From positions 1 to 13,865 of the forward strand of contig JAEUMX010000222.1 of the NCBI GenBank assembly GCA_016791285.1: DNA of 13,865 nt, in the 5' to 3' direction. Shown here one piece after another: positions 6,734 through 13,865 of this stretch; within the stretch, counting starts at the first letter, position 1, and each line of letters begins with the position of its first letter. Made by a program: the position numbers and the translations under genes. Under the pieces are notes generated by a model. The model was not told the DNA's origin, made no database searches, and saw only the letters and a list, made by a program, of their open reading frames with translations. The stretch is from Burkholderiales bacterium. GTDB taxonomy: Bacteria; Pseudomonadota; Gammaproteobacteria; Burkholderiales; JAEUMW01.

Positions 6734-7426
6734 ATGCGAGCTCGCAAGCGCCTGCTGATCACCGGCTGTGGTCGGAGTGGCACGAAGTACATCACGCACC
6801 TGCTGCGGCGACTTGGCCTGGATGTCGGACATGAGCGCATGGGCGAGGATGGCATCGCCTCGTGGACCATGGCGGTGAATGCCGAGGTGGTGGCCTGGGG
6901 GGTACCGGTGCGCCACTACGACTTCGATCAGGTTTTTCATCAAGTCCGTGATCCCCGCCAGGTCATTGCCTCGGCGACGACGTTCAAGCCCGCTTCATGG
7001 TCGTTCATCTGTGCTCACACACCCATAGCGCCCGAGGACCCCATCCTTTTGCGTGCGGCGAAGTACTGGTACTACTGGAACCTGGAGGCGGAGAAGAGCG
7101 CCGGATGGCGCTACCGGATCGACACCTTTCGGGACGTTTTCGAGGAATTCTGTGAGCGCCTGCATTTGAGCCCCGACCGCAGGGTCTTGGCCCAGGTGGA
7201 CCCGGATGTCAACACGCGGCGGCGCGGCAGGGCCTTTCACCTGTATGAGGAACTGTGCGAACGGCTGCGCTGCGACGTGAGTCCCGCGATAAAGCGACGA
7301 CTGTCGGGGTCGTCGGGGGCAGCAGGGCAGGAGCTACCCTCCTGGGAGGCCCTGCGTGCCCTCGATCCGGTGCTCACGGACCGCATCCGATCCAAGGCGC
7401 TCGAGTATGGATACGACGTCCAGTAG
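6734..7426 (+). CDS. Small sulfotransferase-like protein (P-loop)
   Basis: A 230-residue protein with the nucleotide-binding features of PAPS-dependent sulfotransferases. Right after the first strand comes the 5'-phosphosulfate loop G11-CGRSGT-K18 (LLITGCGRSGTKYI). The later segment FHQVRDPRQVIAS (68-80) matches the 3'-phosphate-binding motif, in which an Arg and a Ser contact PAPS. The remainder, including an aromatic patch YWYYWN at 111-116, shows no clear match. It is at the short end for the family. It may transfer sulfate to a sugar or lipid, or be a related P-loop enzyme; the substrate is unknown. ATG 6734 follows GAGAGA, and coding character begins there although the frame is open from 6467. 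It opens the rightward cluster and overlaps the next gene by 20 bases. Confidence 0.72.
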   Translation: MRARKRLLITGCGRSGTKYITHLLRRLGLDVGHERMGEDGIASWTMAVNAEVVAWGVPVRHYDFDQVFHQVRDPRQVIASATTFKPASWSFICAHTPIAPEDPILLRAAKYWYYWNLEAEKSAGWRYRIDTFRDVFEEFCERLHLSPDRRVLAQVDPDVNTRRRGRAFHLYEELCERLRCDVSPAIKRRLSGSSGAAGQELPSWEALRALDPVLTDRIRSKALEYGYDVQ

Positions 7427-8648
7427 CGGTCACGCTCCGGCCGCGGCGGCGACCTGCAGCCCGCCAAGGACGCTGCGGGTGCTGATCGTGATCGAGAACA
7501 TGAGCTACACGTACGACACCCGCGTCCAGAAGATCGCGCGCACCCTGATGCGCGCGGGCCACCGTGTCATGGTCATCTGTCCGCGCTATCCGGGTGACCC
7601 CCTGAAGTCATCGCACGAGGGCGTCACGGTTGCCTTCTATCCGGTACCGCGGCTGCCCGGGGGTGCCGTAGGGCATCTGCTCGAGTATGGCTACAGCTTT
7701 GCGGCCGTCGTGCTCCTCTCCAGCGCCGTGTTCGTCAAGACCCGCTTCGACGCCATCCACATCTGCAATCCGCCCGACATCTTCTTTCCGGTTGGCAGCT
7801 TGTGGCGGCTGCTCGGCCGGCGTTTCGTGTTCGATCAGCACGATCTGTGTCCGGAGCTGTCCCAGGTTCGCTACGGCAAGCGGCGCTGGCTCTATCGCAT
7901 GGCGCTCGCACTGGAACGCTGGACCTATCGGGCTGCCGATCACGTCCTGGTGACCAGCGAAAGCGGCCGGCAATGCGCGATCGGGCGCGGCGGGGTGGAT
8001 GCCGAACGCCTCACACTCGTATACAACGGTCCGGACCTTTCGCGCCTGCCCGAGGCGAGGGGCGGCGGCAGCGCGCGCGATATCGTCGAGGTCGGGTACG
8101 TCGGAGACATGAACCCGCAGGATGGGATCGACTATCTCCTACAGGCGGCGCAGTACATCAGGTGGACCCGACAGCGGGTCGATGTGCGCTTCGTACTGGT
8201 GGGGGACGGCAGCGCATACGCTGCCTTGCAGCAGGCCGCGAGTCGGATGTCGCTCGGTGACAGTGTCGAATTCACCGGGCGGCTCGCGCCGCTGCAGGCA
8301 ATGCAGCGCCTCGCCGCGTGCGATCTGTGCGTGATACCGGATCCGAAGAACGCCTTCACCGATTCGTGCGTCATGGTGAAGTCGCTCGAATACATGGCGC
8401 TCGGCAAGCCGATCGTCGCGTTCGAACTGAAGGAAACCCGGACTATCTGCGGCGATGCCGCCCTCTACGCACGGGAGAACGACTTCCGCGAGCTCGCACA
8501 CCAGATTCTGCAATTGGCGGACGACCCGGGTCTGCGGCGGCAGTTGGGCCAAATCGGGCGCCTCAAGATCGAGAACGAGCTCGCGTGGACTTTTTGCGAG
8601 CGAGCACTGCTCCGCGCCTACGAGGGCGTGGGCTGCGCCGCGGGCTGA
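7407..8648 (+). CDS. Glycosyltransferase, family 4 (GT-B fold)
   Basis: A 413-residue GT-B glycosyltransferase. The N-terminal Rossmann domain starts at LRVLIVIENMSYTYDTRVQK (23-42), with the AGHRVMVICP strand at 50-59. The acceptor-side region NPPDIFFPVG and FDQHDLCPE (121-150) is typical of GT4 enzymes of exopolysaccharide and O-antigen clusters. The C-terminal nucleotide-sugar domain has VYNGPD (205-210), YVGDMNPQDGID (231-242), FVLVGDGS (262-269), FTGRL (289-293) and the donor-binding stretch SLEYMALGKPIVAFE (326-340). It probably transfers a sugar from a nucleotide donor to a lipid-linked acceptor at the inner face of the membrane; the sugar cannot be told. The start at 7407 lies inside the preceding gene, with only a weak ribosome site, which suggests translational coupling. 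The next gene starts 41 bases after its stop. Confidence 0.9.
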   Translation: MDTTSSSGHAPAAAATCSPPRTLRVLIVIENMSYTYDTRVQKIARTLMRAGHRVMVICPRYPGDPLKSSHEGVTVAFYPVPRLPGGAVGHLLEYGYSFAAVVLLSSAVFVKTRFDAIHICNPPDIFFPVGSLWRLLGRRFVFDQHDLCPELSQVRYGKRRWLYRMALALERWTYRAADHVLVTSESGRQCAIGRGGVDAERLTLVYNGPDLSRLPEARGGGSARDIVEVGYVGDMNPQDGIDYLLQAAQYIRWTRQRVDVRFVLVGDGSAYAALQQAASRMSLGDSVEFTGRLAPLQAMQRLAACDLCVIPDPKNAFTDSCVMVKSLEYMALGKPIVAFELKETRTICGDAALYARENDFRELAHQILQLADDPGLRRQLGQIGRLKIENELAWTFCERALLRAYEGVGCAAG

Positions 8649-8689
8649 CGCGAATCGCGCCGCTCGACAGCGTTGAACCGGGCAGCCTG

Positions 8690-10159
8690 ATGCCGCGACC
8701 CGTCTTCGTCTTCGGTATCTCGGCCGCCACGTGGGCCGTGATCGATCCCCTGATCGCGGCCGGCCGCCTGCCCAATCTGCAGCGGCTGCAGGCCGAGGGC
8801 TGCCGGGCGACGCTCCTGTCGGTGCGCGTGCCGGGTGACGAGCACTACCGACCCCAGGTCGCGTGGGCGACGATGGCAACCGGTTGCCATCCGGAGCGTC
8901 ACGGCATAACCCGCTTCTACCACACCGCGGACGACCTGCGGGAGCCGAGCCTGTGGCAGATATTCGAGCGGCACGGGGAGCGTGTGGGCGTCTACGGCTG
9001 GCCGCTGGACTGGCCGCCCGGCGAGACCGACGGCTTCATCATTCCCTCGCACTGGGCCCGTGATGCGCGGACCTGGCCACCCGAGCTGTCGGCGATCAAG
9101 GCGCTCGATCGCGAGCAGCAGGACAGCGAGCGCGAGAGCGGGCATCGCCTGTCCCCGGCCAGGCCCTTGCGCCTTGCCGCAACACTGCGACGCCACGGGT
9201 TGCGCGCGCCGACGATGGCCCTGCTCGGTACCACCCTCCTGCGCGCGGCGACCACGCGCGATGCCGAGCAGCGCGCGCTGCTGCTGCGCCATGCCAAGAT
9301 CGAGCTCTCCGCCGATGTGTTCGCGCATCTGTGCGCCCGCTTCCGTCCGGGCTTTCACAGCTTCCACACCTTCCTCGTCGATTTCGTCTGTCATCGCTAT
9401 TGGCGCTATTTCGAGCCGCAGCACTTCCCCATGGTCGATGCAGGTGCGATCGCGCGCTTCCGCGGTGCCGTCGCGGACGCTTATGCGCGTACCGACCGGA
9501 TCCTGGGACGATTGCTTGCGCGTCTGCCCGCCGATGCCGTGGTCGCGGTTGTCTCGGAGCATGGCATGGCAGCCGAGCCGGAGTCGGCGGAGGTGGGGGA
9601 GTGGCGCTACGTGATCCGCGGGTCGCGATTGACCGAGCTCATCGGCGTCGAGAAAGAGATCGTGGCCTGCCCGGTGGCGCGCTGGGTGGCATTGCGTTCA
9701 CGCAATGGACACGGTCTCCCGCCGGACACGGCGAACCGGGTGCGCGGGATCGTCGTGACGGATACAGGCTTGCCGCTGTTTCAGGTGCACGAGCACGCCG
9801 ACGAAGTGGTGGTGAAGTTCAATCTCGACGCGAAGGTGGCGCGCTATCGCGACGGCGACCTCGAAACGCTCGCAGTCCGCTACGGGGACCAGGGCGTGCC
9901 TTTCTCGCACTTGAGTCGGCGGCTCGGGCGGACACGCTCGGCGATGCACGACGAGCGCGGCATGCTCATTCTGTACGGGGAGGGGATCAGGCGCGGCGTG
10001 CGCTTGCCCGATGTCCGGCTGGTGGACGTGGCGCCCACGCTGCTTGCCGCAGCCGGCCTTCCGGTACCGGCGGGTCTGGACGGTCGGGTGCTCGACGTAT
10101 TCGGCCGGGGTGGCCCGGCTCGAGTTCCGACCAGGGGTCAGGAGCAATGCGCTACGTAG
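8690..10159 (+). CDS. Alkaline-phosphatase-superfamily (type I phosphodiesterase-like) protein with altered active-site motifs
   Basis: A 489-residue protein of the alkaline phosphatase/nucleotide pyrophosphatase superfamily, closest by eye to the 'predicted AP-superfamily phosphohydrolase' group. The N-terminus ATWAVIDPLIAAGRLPNLQR and the ATMATGCHPERHGI block (60-73) fit this group. The distal pair D231/H235 is kept (FLVDFVCHRYW), as are H291 in SEHGM and H420 in SAMHDERG. However, the first metal-ligand position, usually Asp in G-x-D-G/A-A-T, is Ser here (GISAAT, S11). The usual S-D-H-G is S-E-H-G (E290), and I see no Ser/Thr where the nucleophile should align. It may have unusual metal use or be a non-catalytic relative. 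ATG 8690 lacks a strong ribosome site. Its end overlaps the next gene by 13 bases. Confidence 0.8.
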   Translation: MPRPVFVFGISAATWAVIDPLIAAGRLPNLQRLQAEGCRATLLSVRVPGDEHYRPQVAWATMATGCHPERHGITRFYHTADDLREPSLWQIFERHGERVGVYGWPLDWPPGETDGFIIPSHWARDARTWPPELSAIKALDREQQDSERESGHRLSPARPLRLAATLRRHGLRAPTMALLGTTLLRAATTRDAEQRALLLRHAKIELSADVFAHLCARFRPGFHSFHTFLVDFVCHRYWRYFEPQHFPMVDAGAIARFRGAVADAYARTDRILGRLLARLPADAVVAVVSEHGMAAEPESAEVGEWRYVIRGSRLTELIGVEKEIVACPVARWVALRSRNGHGLPPDTANRVRGIVVTDTGLPLFQVHEHADEVVVKFNLDAKVARYRDGDLETLAVRYGDQGVPFSHLSRRLGRTRSAMHDERGMLILYGEGIRRGVRLPDVRLVDVAPTLLAAAGLPVPAGLDGRVLDVFGRGGPARVPTRGQEQCAT

Positions 10160-11550
10160 CGAACGGCATGGTGCGTCTCTACGAGCGGTCTCCGGTCTGG
10201 ACGCGGTCCATCGCCAGTTCCGTGTACGGCGCCGTCAAGCATTACCGCGAGTCTCCGCGGGCCGTGCGCCAGTACCTCGACGAGTTGACGGAATCGCAAT
10301 GGTGGTCCCGCGCGCGCCTCGAGGACCTGCAGCAGCGACGCTTGCAGGAGATCGTCCACCATGCGGCGGCTCACGTGCCCTATTACCGCCACGTGTTCGC
10401 CGAGTACGGGATCGCGCCCAGCCAGATCCAGTCGGTCGACGACCTGAAACGCCTACCCACGCTTAGCAAGGAGACGGTCAGGCAACGCGCCGGCGACCTG
10501 CTGGCCGACGGGTACGACCGGAGGACAATCCGCTCCGAGTCGACCTCCGGCACCACCGGCACACCGCTCACGGTGTACATGGACGACCGAACCTTTCTCG
10601 CAACGAAGGCGGTTCAGTATCTTCATCGGTATTGGGGGGACTACAACCCCGACGACTGGATTGGCGTCTTCGGGGGCTACAAAGTCGTACCCATGGGCCG
10701 GCGCACGCCACCCTTCTGGATCAGGAATTACCACGACCGCCAAGTCCACTTTTCGACCTACCATCTGGCGCCTGATCGAGCAGGCCTGTATCTGGATGCG
10801 ATCGCTGGCTCGAAGGTGAGGTATCTGCGCGGCTATCCGTCGGCGATCGGGTTGCTGGCGCGGTTTTCGGCCTCCGCGGGTCGCACGCTGCCCTTGCGGG
10901 GCGTGTTCCTCAACTCCGAGCCGATACTGCCCTGGCAGCGCAAGGCCATCGGTGAGGTCTTCGCATGTCCCATCTACAACTATTACGGTCAGATAGAGAG
11001 AGTCGTGATCGGTGCCGGCTGCGGCGCGAGCGAACACCTGCACGTCAGCATGGAAACCGGCATCGTCGAGTTCGTTGCGAGCGACACTCTGCCGGGTCGC
11101 TCGGTCGTTGTGGGCACCTCGCTCCTCAACCGTGCGATGCCGCTGATTCGATACGAAATTGACGACATCGCATCGCCCGTGGAGAACACCTGTCCTTGTG
11201 GCCGCAACCACTGCTTGATGAGCGAAGTCGAGATGCGGGCCAGTGATTTCCTGCTCACGCCGGAGGGGAGCTTCCTCGCCCCCACCGGTGTCTCGATCGC
11301 TTTCAACCGCTCGCGCGGCGTGGCGAGCTCCCAGATCGTGCAGGACGACCCGATGCATCTGACGATCAGGGTCGTGCCCGAGCCTGAGTTCACGAGCGAC
11401 GATGCCGCCGCCCTGATTCGGGAACTGCGGACCTGGGTCGGCAAGACCGTGAAGATCGACGTCGAGACCGTCGGCGAGATTGCACGAACGGCGAACGGCA
11501 AGTTCAAGTTCGTCGTTTCGGACTTGGCGCGCAGCAAGCTTGGCATGTAG
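10147..11550 (+). CDS. PaaK/CapK-like adenylate-forming enzyme (phenylacetate-CoA ligase family)
   Basis: A 467-residue member of the ANL superfamily, in the PaaK/CapK branch found in polysaccharide clusters. The family N-terminus RLQEIVHHAAAHVPYYRHVF (65-84) is clear. The ATP-binding loop S132-TSGTTGTP (132-140) follows, then YNYYGQIE (277-284), the adenylate motif region PLIRYEIDD (332-340), a cysteine site CPCGR (349-353), and a C-terminal domain with the catalytic-lysine region ARTANGKFKFVV (446-457). The enzyme should activate a carboxylic acid as an acyl-adenylate, perhaps to transfer it to CoA, a carrier or a sugar amine. The acid is unknown, and phenylacetate is unlikely given the neighbours. 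ATG 10147 has CAGGAG just upstream and overlaps the previous stop by 13 bases. A single TAG separates it from the next gene, in the same frame. Confidence 0.9.
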   Translation: MRYVANGMVRLYERSPVWTRSIASSVYGAVKHYRESPRAVRQYLDELTESQWWSRARLEDLQQRRLQEIVHHAAAHVPYYRHVFAEYGIAPSQIQSVDDLKRLPTLSKETVRQRAGDLLADGYDRRTIRSESTSGTTGTPLTVYMDDRTFLATKAVQYLHRYWGDYNPDDWIGVFGGYKVVPMGRRTPPFWIRNYHDRQVHFSTYHLAPDRAGLYLDAIAGSKVRYLRGYPSAIGLLARFSASAGRTLPLRGVFLNSEPILPWQRKAIGEVFACPIYNYYGQIERVVIGAGCGASEHLHVSMETGIVEFVASDTLPGRSVVVGTSLLNRAMPLIRYEIDDIASPVENTCPCGRNHCLMSEVEMRASDFLLTPEGSFLAPTGVSIAFNRSRGVASSQIVQDDPMHLTIRVVPEPEFTSDDAAALIRELRTWVGKTVKIDVETVGEIARTANGKFKFVVSDLARSKLGM

Positions 11551-11562
11551 GAGGTGGTAATC
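11548..11562 (+). promoter_or_regulatory. Strong ribosome site overlapping the called GTG start of the HpnB-like gene
   Basis: The bases TAGGAGGTGGTAATC contain the previous gene's stop (TAG, 11548-11550) and a near-perfect Shine-Dalgarno AGGAGGTGG. The first in-frame GTG (11554) lies inside this ribosome site, with essentially no spacing. The codon at normal spacing is ATC (11560). Either GTG is used through stop-restart coupling, or initiation is at a non-standard ATC. A third option is that the ATG was lost or misread. Confidence 0.6.
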
Positions 11563-12735
11563 GTCTTCCTCGTTTCCTTTGCCGCTTGCACCGTCTGGTC
11601 GTACCTTCTCTTCGCGCGCGGGCGCTTCTGGCGGACCGCGGAGCGGGACGATCGGGATGCGGCGCCATCTCCAGCGCACGATCGCTGGCCCTCAGTGGTT
11701 GCCGTGGTGCCGGCCCGAGACGAGGCGGCGCTGATTGTCGAGACCATCGGCTCGCTGCTGCGACAGCATTACCCGGGACCCTTCTCGGTCGCCCTGGTCG
11801 ACGACCACAGCGCCGACGGCACCGCGGCGAACGCCCGGAGCGCGGCGCAGGCGGCTGGCGCGGCGGACCGCCTGACGGTACTCGCGGGTGCGCCGCTGCC
11901 GCCCGGCTGGTCCGGCAAGCTGTGGGCGTCGGAGCAGGGCGTTCGCCATGCCGACTCGTTGCCCGAGCCCCCGGAATACCTGCTGCTCACCGACGCTGAC
12001 ATAACACATGCGCCGGACATGCTCAGCGCGCTGGTCACGCGGGCGCGGGCAGGCGGCCTCGTGCTCACCTCGCTCATGGTGAAACTGCGCTGCGAAAGCG
12101 TGGCGGAGCGTGCCCTGATTCCGGCCTTCGTCTTCTTCTTCCAGATGCTCTACCCGTTCCGCTGGGTCAACCGACCGAACCAGCGCACGGCCGCCGCCGC
12201 CGGCGGCTGCATGCTCGTGCGCCGCGACGCGCTGGCGGCAGCGGGCGGAATCGCGGCGATCCGCGGTGCGCTGATCGACGACTGCGCGCTTGCCCGGCGC
12301 ATGAAGGCGCGCGGACCGATCTGGCTCGGGCTCACCGAGCGAGCGCACAGCCTGCGGCCCTACCCGCGGGTGCGGGACATCCGGCGCATGGTTGCGCGCA
12401 CGGCCTACTTCCAGTTGCGCGAGTCGCCGCTGCTCCTGGCCGCGACAGTTCTCGGGATGGGGGTCGTGTATCTCGCTCCGCCCGTCCTTGCCTGTCTTGC
12501 TCGCGGTGCTGCGCAGATACTGGGCCTCGCCGCGTGGGCGATGATGACGGTTGCGTACCAGCCGACGCTGCGCTTCTACCGCCGGTCGTGGGTGTGGGGA
12601 CTGGCGCTGCCGGGCATCGCTCTGGCATACCTGCTGTTCACGCTCGACTCGGCCTGGCAGCACTGGCGCGGCCGGGGCGGGATGTGGAAGGGACGCACGC
12701 AGGCCGTTAGCGCACGGTCCGGCAAAGGCCTATGA
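11554..12735 (+). CDS. hpnB: HpnB-type (hopanoid-associated) family 2 glycosyltransferase
   Basis: A membrane-anchored GT2 glycosyltransferase of about 391-393 residues, matching HpnB along its length. A short N-terminal membrane segment ends in WSYLLFARGRFWR (15-27). The GT-A domain starts at VVAVVPARDEA (48-58), with LVDDHSADGTA (81-91), PLPPGWSGKLWASEQG (114-129) and the metal-binding D147-A-D149. Later come AFVFFFQMLYPF (191-202), AAAGGCMLVRR (214-224) and IDDC (241-244), the HpnB-like catalytic stretch. C-terminal membrane helices lie at about 292-312, 318-335 and 347-365. HpnB genes usually sit with hopanoid genes, but none is seen here, so the acceptor may be a hopanoid or another lipid. 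The start is uncertain (GTG 11554 or ATC 11560). It is in the same frame as the preceding ligase, after one TAG. Confidence 0.85.
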   Translation: MVIVFLVSFAACTVWSYLLFARGRFWRTAERDDRDAAPSPAHDRWPSVVAVVPARDEAALIVETIGSLLRQHYPGPFSVALVDDHSADGTAANARSAAQAAGAADRLTVLAGAPLPPGWSGKLWASEQGVRHADSLPEPPEYLLLTDADITHAPDMLSALVTRARAGGLVLTSLMVKLRCESVAERALIPAFVFFFQMLYPFRWVNRPNQRTAAAAGGCMLVRRDALAAAGGIAAIRGALIDDCALARRMKARGPIWLGLTERAHSLRPYPRVRDIRRMVARTAYFQLRESPLLLAATVLGMGVVYLAPPVLACLARGAAQILGLAAWAMMTVAYQPTLRFYRRSWVWGLALPGIALAYLLFTLDSAWQHWRGRGGMWKGRTQAVSARSGKGL

Positions 12736-12772
12736 TTGTCCTCGCGGATGATCGAGCGGGGAGGGGACGCAT

Positions 12773-13865
12773 ATGCCGAAGCGTACTGTGGTCAGAAGAG
12801 CGAGCCCGACGAAGCCGCCGTCGGCGAATAAAACCACGAGGTCGCGCGCTACGGCCAAGGCGGTTGCACCCGTAGCGGTCGCTCGCAAGAAGGCAGGCAA
12901 GGCGCCCACACCCCGGCGAGCGAGTGCCACCCCTGGACCCGCGGCGGCAAGGCGCGCCGCGAGGACGCCCGCGCAACGGCCGATGCATGCTGCTGTCAGA
13001 AGTCTTGCGCCGCGCGCCGCGGCAGAGTCCGCGGCGGTTCCGGTAAGTGTGGTCACGGTCACCGATGTCTACAGCGGCGACCCCCGCAGCAGTCCCGGGA
13101 GCGCCGAGTTCGCATACCGCCTGCTCGCCGAGGGCGACTCCTGGTTCACCATCGGCGGCATTCCGTCCTCAAACCTGCTCTACGAACTGCGGCTGCCGCA
13201 ATCGGGCATCGTCTGCAACATCGCCTCTCCCGGCGACACCCTGGTGCGCATCGCCGATCTCGCACGCAACCGGGATCTACAGAAGCTCCTGACCGAACGC
13301 TTCGGCTATCGCTGGCATGCGATCCTGCTGTCGGCGGGCGGGAACGACCTGATGGATCGCGCCGGGCAACTGCTGCGCAATCCCGATGCCGGCAGCAGCG
13401 ATCCGCGCGACTACCTGGTGACCGTTCAGGTGGAAGACTTCGTGCGCGACGTGCAGGACGGGTATCGCATCATCACGGGTCTGCGAGATGCGCCACAGAG
13501 CGCCAATGCCGGCGTGCCGATCGTGGTGCACGGCTACGACTATCCGACACCGCGGGACGCACCCGCGCGCTTCATCACCCTGCCAGTGCTCGGACCGTGG
13601 CTGCAGCGCGCGTACGACGACCATGGGATCGCGGAAGATATGCGTATCCCGATCACGAACTTTCTGGTCGACGTGCTCGCCGAGGCAATCAAGGTCCTGG
13701 CCGAGGGGCCCTCAGCACTGCCCGACTTTCATTTCGTCGAGACCCGGGGTGCATTGCAGAGAGCTGCCGCAGGCGCCACCGGGGTGAGCGGGGACTGGCT
13801 GAACGAGATCCACCCCAGCCCCGACGGCTATCGCAAGATCGCCGCACGGATCGGCGAGAAGGTGA
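12773..13865 (+). CDS. SGNH/GDSL-like hydrolase with a histone-H1-like basic N-terminus, open at window end
   Basis: 364 codons are visible with no stop before the window edge. Residues 1-84 are rich in Lys, Arg, Ala, Pro and Thr, with 21 basic and no acidic residues, resembling histone-H1-like bacterial tails. An SGNH-type hydrolase domain follows from about 115: the nucleophile motif GDSW (S123), a block-II-like Gly in ASPGDT (G154), GGND (N191), and NEIHPSPDGY with H347. These are the Ser, Gly, Asn and His that name the family. The residue three before the catalytic His is Asn (N344) rather than the usual Asp. Family members are esterases or deacetylases on lipids and sugars. No signal peptide is visible, so a cytoplasmic location is likely. 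GGAGGGG precedes ATG 12773. It lies 37 bases after the HpnB-like gene and may be the sixth gene of the cluster or a separate unit. Confidence 0.82.
   Translation, partial: MPKRTVVRRASPTKPPSANKTTRSRATAKAVAPVAVARKKAGKAPTPRRASATPGPAAARRAARTPAQRPMHAAVRSLAPRAAAESAAVPVSVVTVTDVYSGDPRSSPGSAEFAYRLLAEGDSWFTIGGIPSSNLLYELRLPQSGIVCNIASPGDTLVRIADLARNRDLQKLLTERFGYRWHAILLSAGGNDLMDRAGQLLRNPDAGSSDPRDYLVTVQVEDFVRDVQDGYRIITGLRDAPQSANAGVPIVVHGYDYPTPRDAPARFITLPVLGPWLQRAYDDHGIAEDMRIPITNFLVDVLAEAIKVLAEGPSALPDFHFVETRGALQRAAAGATGVSGDWLNEIHPSPDGYRKIAARIGEKV

Noticed and set aside
7356..7406. Earlier ATG for the GT4 glycosyltransferase
   Set aside because: It would lengthen the overlap with the previous gene to 71 bases and add an unconserved Arg/Ser-rich segment; 7407 gives a more usual N-terminus.
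9331..10146. N-terminal extension of the CapK-like ligase through the AP-superfamily gene
   Set aside because: The frame is open there only as an alternate frame of the upstream gene; ATG 10147 has a good ribosome site and begins the family N-terminus.

Overview
The window is GC-rich and densely coding. Gene content (TerC, UspA, LysR, a PAS-GGDEF-EAL protein, DsbB, an HpnB-like glycosyltransferase) and codon use point to a proteobacterium, most likely a betaproteobacterium or a related gammaproteobacterium. This is inferred from family content only; there is no rRNA or other taxonomic marker. I see no tRNA, rRNA, CRISPR array, insertion sequence or phage gene.

Left part (1-2414): three genes run leftward. 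They are a small unrecognised protein (1328-972), a PHP-fold metal-dependent hydrolase (883-311) and the N-terminal part of an enoyl-CoA hydratase/isomerase (233-1, cut by the window edge). A LysR regulator (1470-2414) is divergent from them, which is the usual layout for local control of such a cluster. The divergent gap holds a perfect dyad, ATCCAA-N8-TTGGAT.

Middle (2491-6450): a TerC-family membrane protein and an UspA stress protein form a tight pair. A 744-residue PAS-PAS-GGDEF-EAL cyclic-di-GMP protein follows, with both catalytic motifs and the inhibitory RxxD site intact. Its 3' end overlaps the 3' end of a convergent dsbB by 141 bp, and both reading frames look real across the overlap.

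Right part (6734-end): six rightward genes with overlaps or very short gaps. They are a small sulfotransferase-like protein, a GT4 glycosyltransferase, an alkaline-phosphatase-superfamily protein with altered catalytic motifs, a PaaK/CapK-like adenylate-forming enzyme, an HpnB-type (hopanoid-associated) GT2 glycosyltransferase, and an SGNH hydrolase with a histone-H1-like basic N-terminus (open at the window end). The first five look translationally coupled. Together they suggest assembly and decoration of a surface glycan or a lipid-linked, perhaps hopanoid-linked, glycoconjugate. This combination is the best candidate here for an undescribed pathway; its product cannot be read from the sequence.
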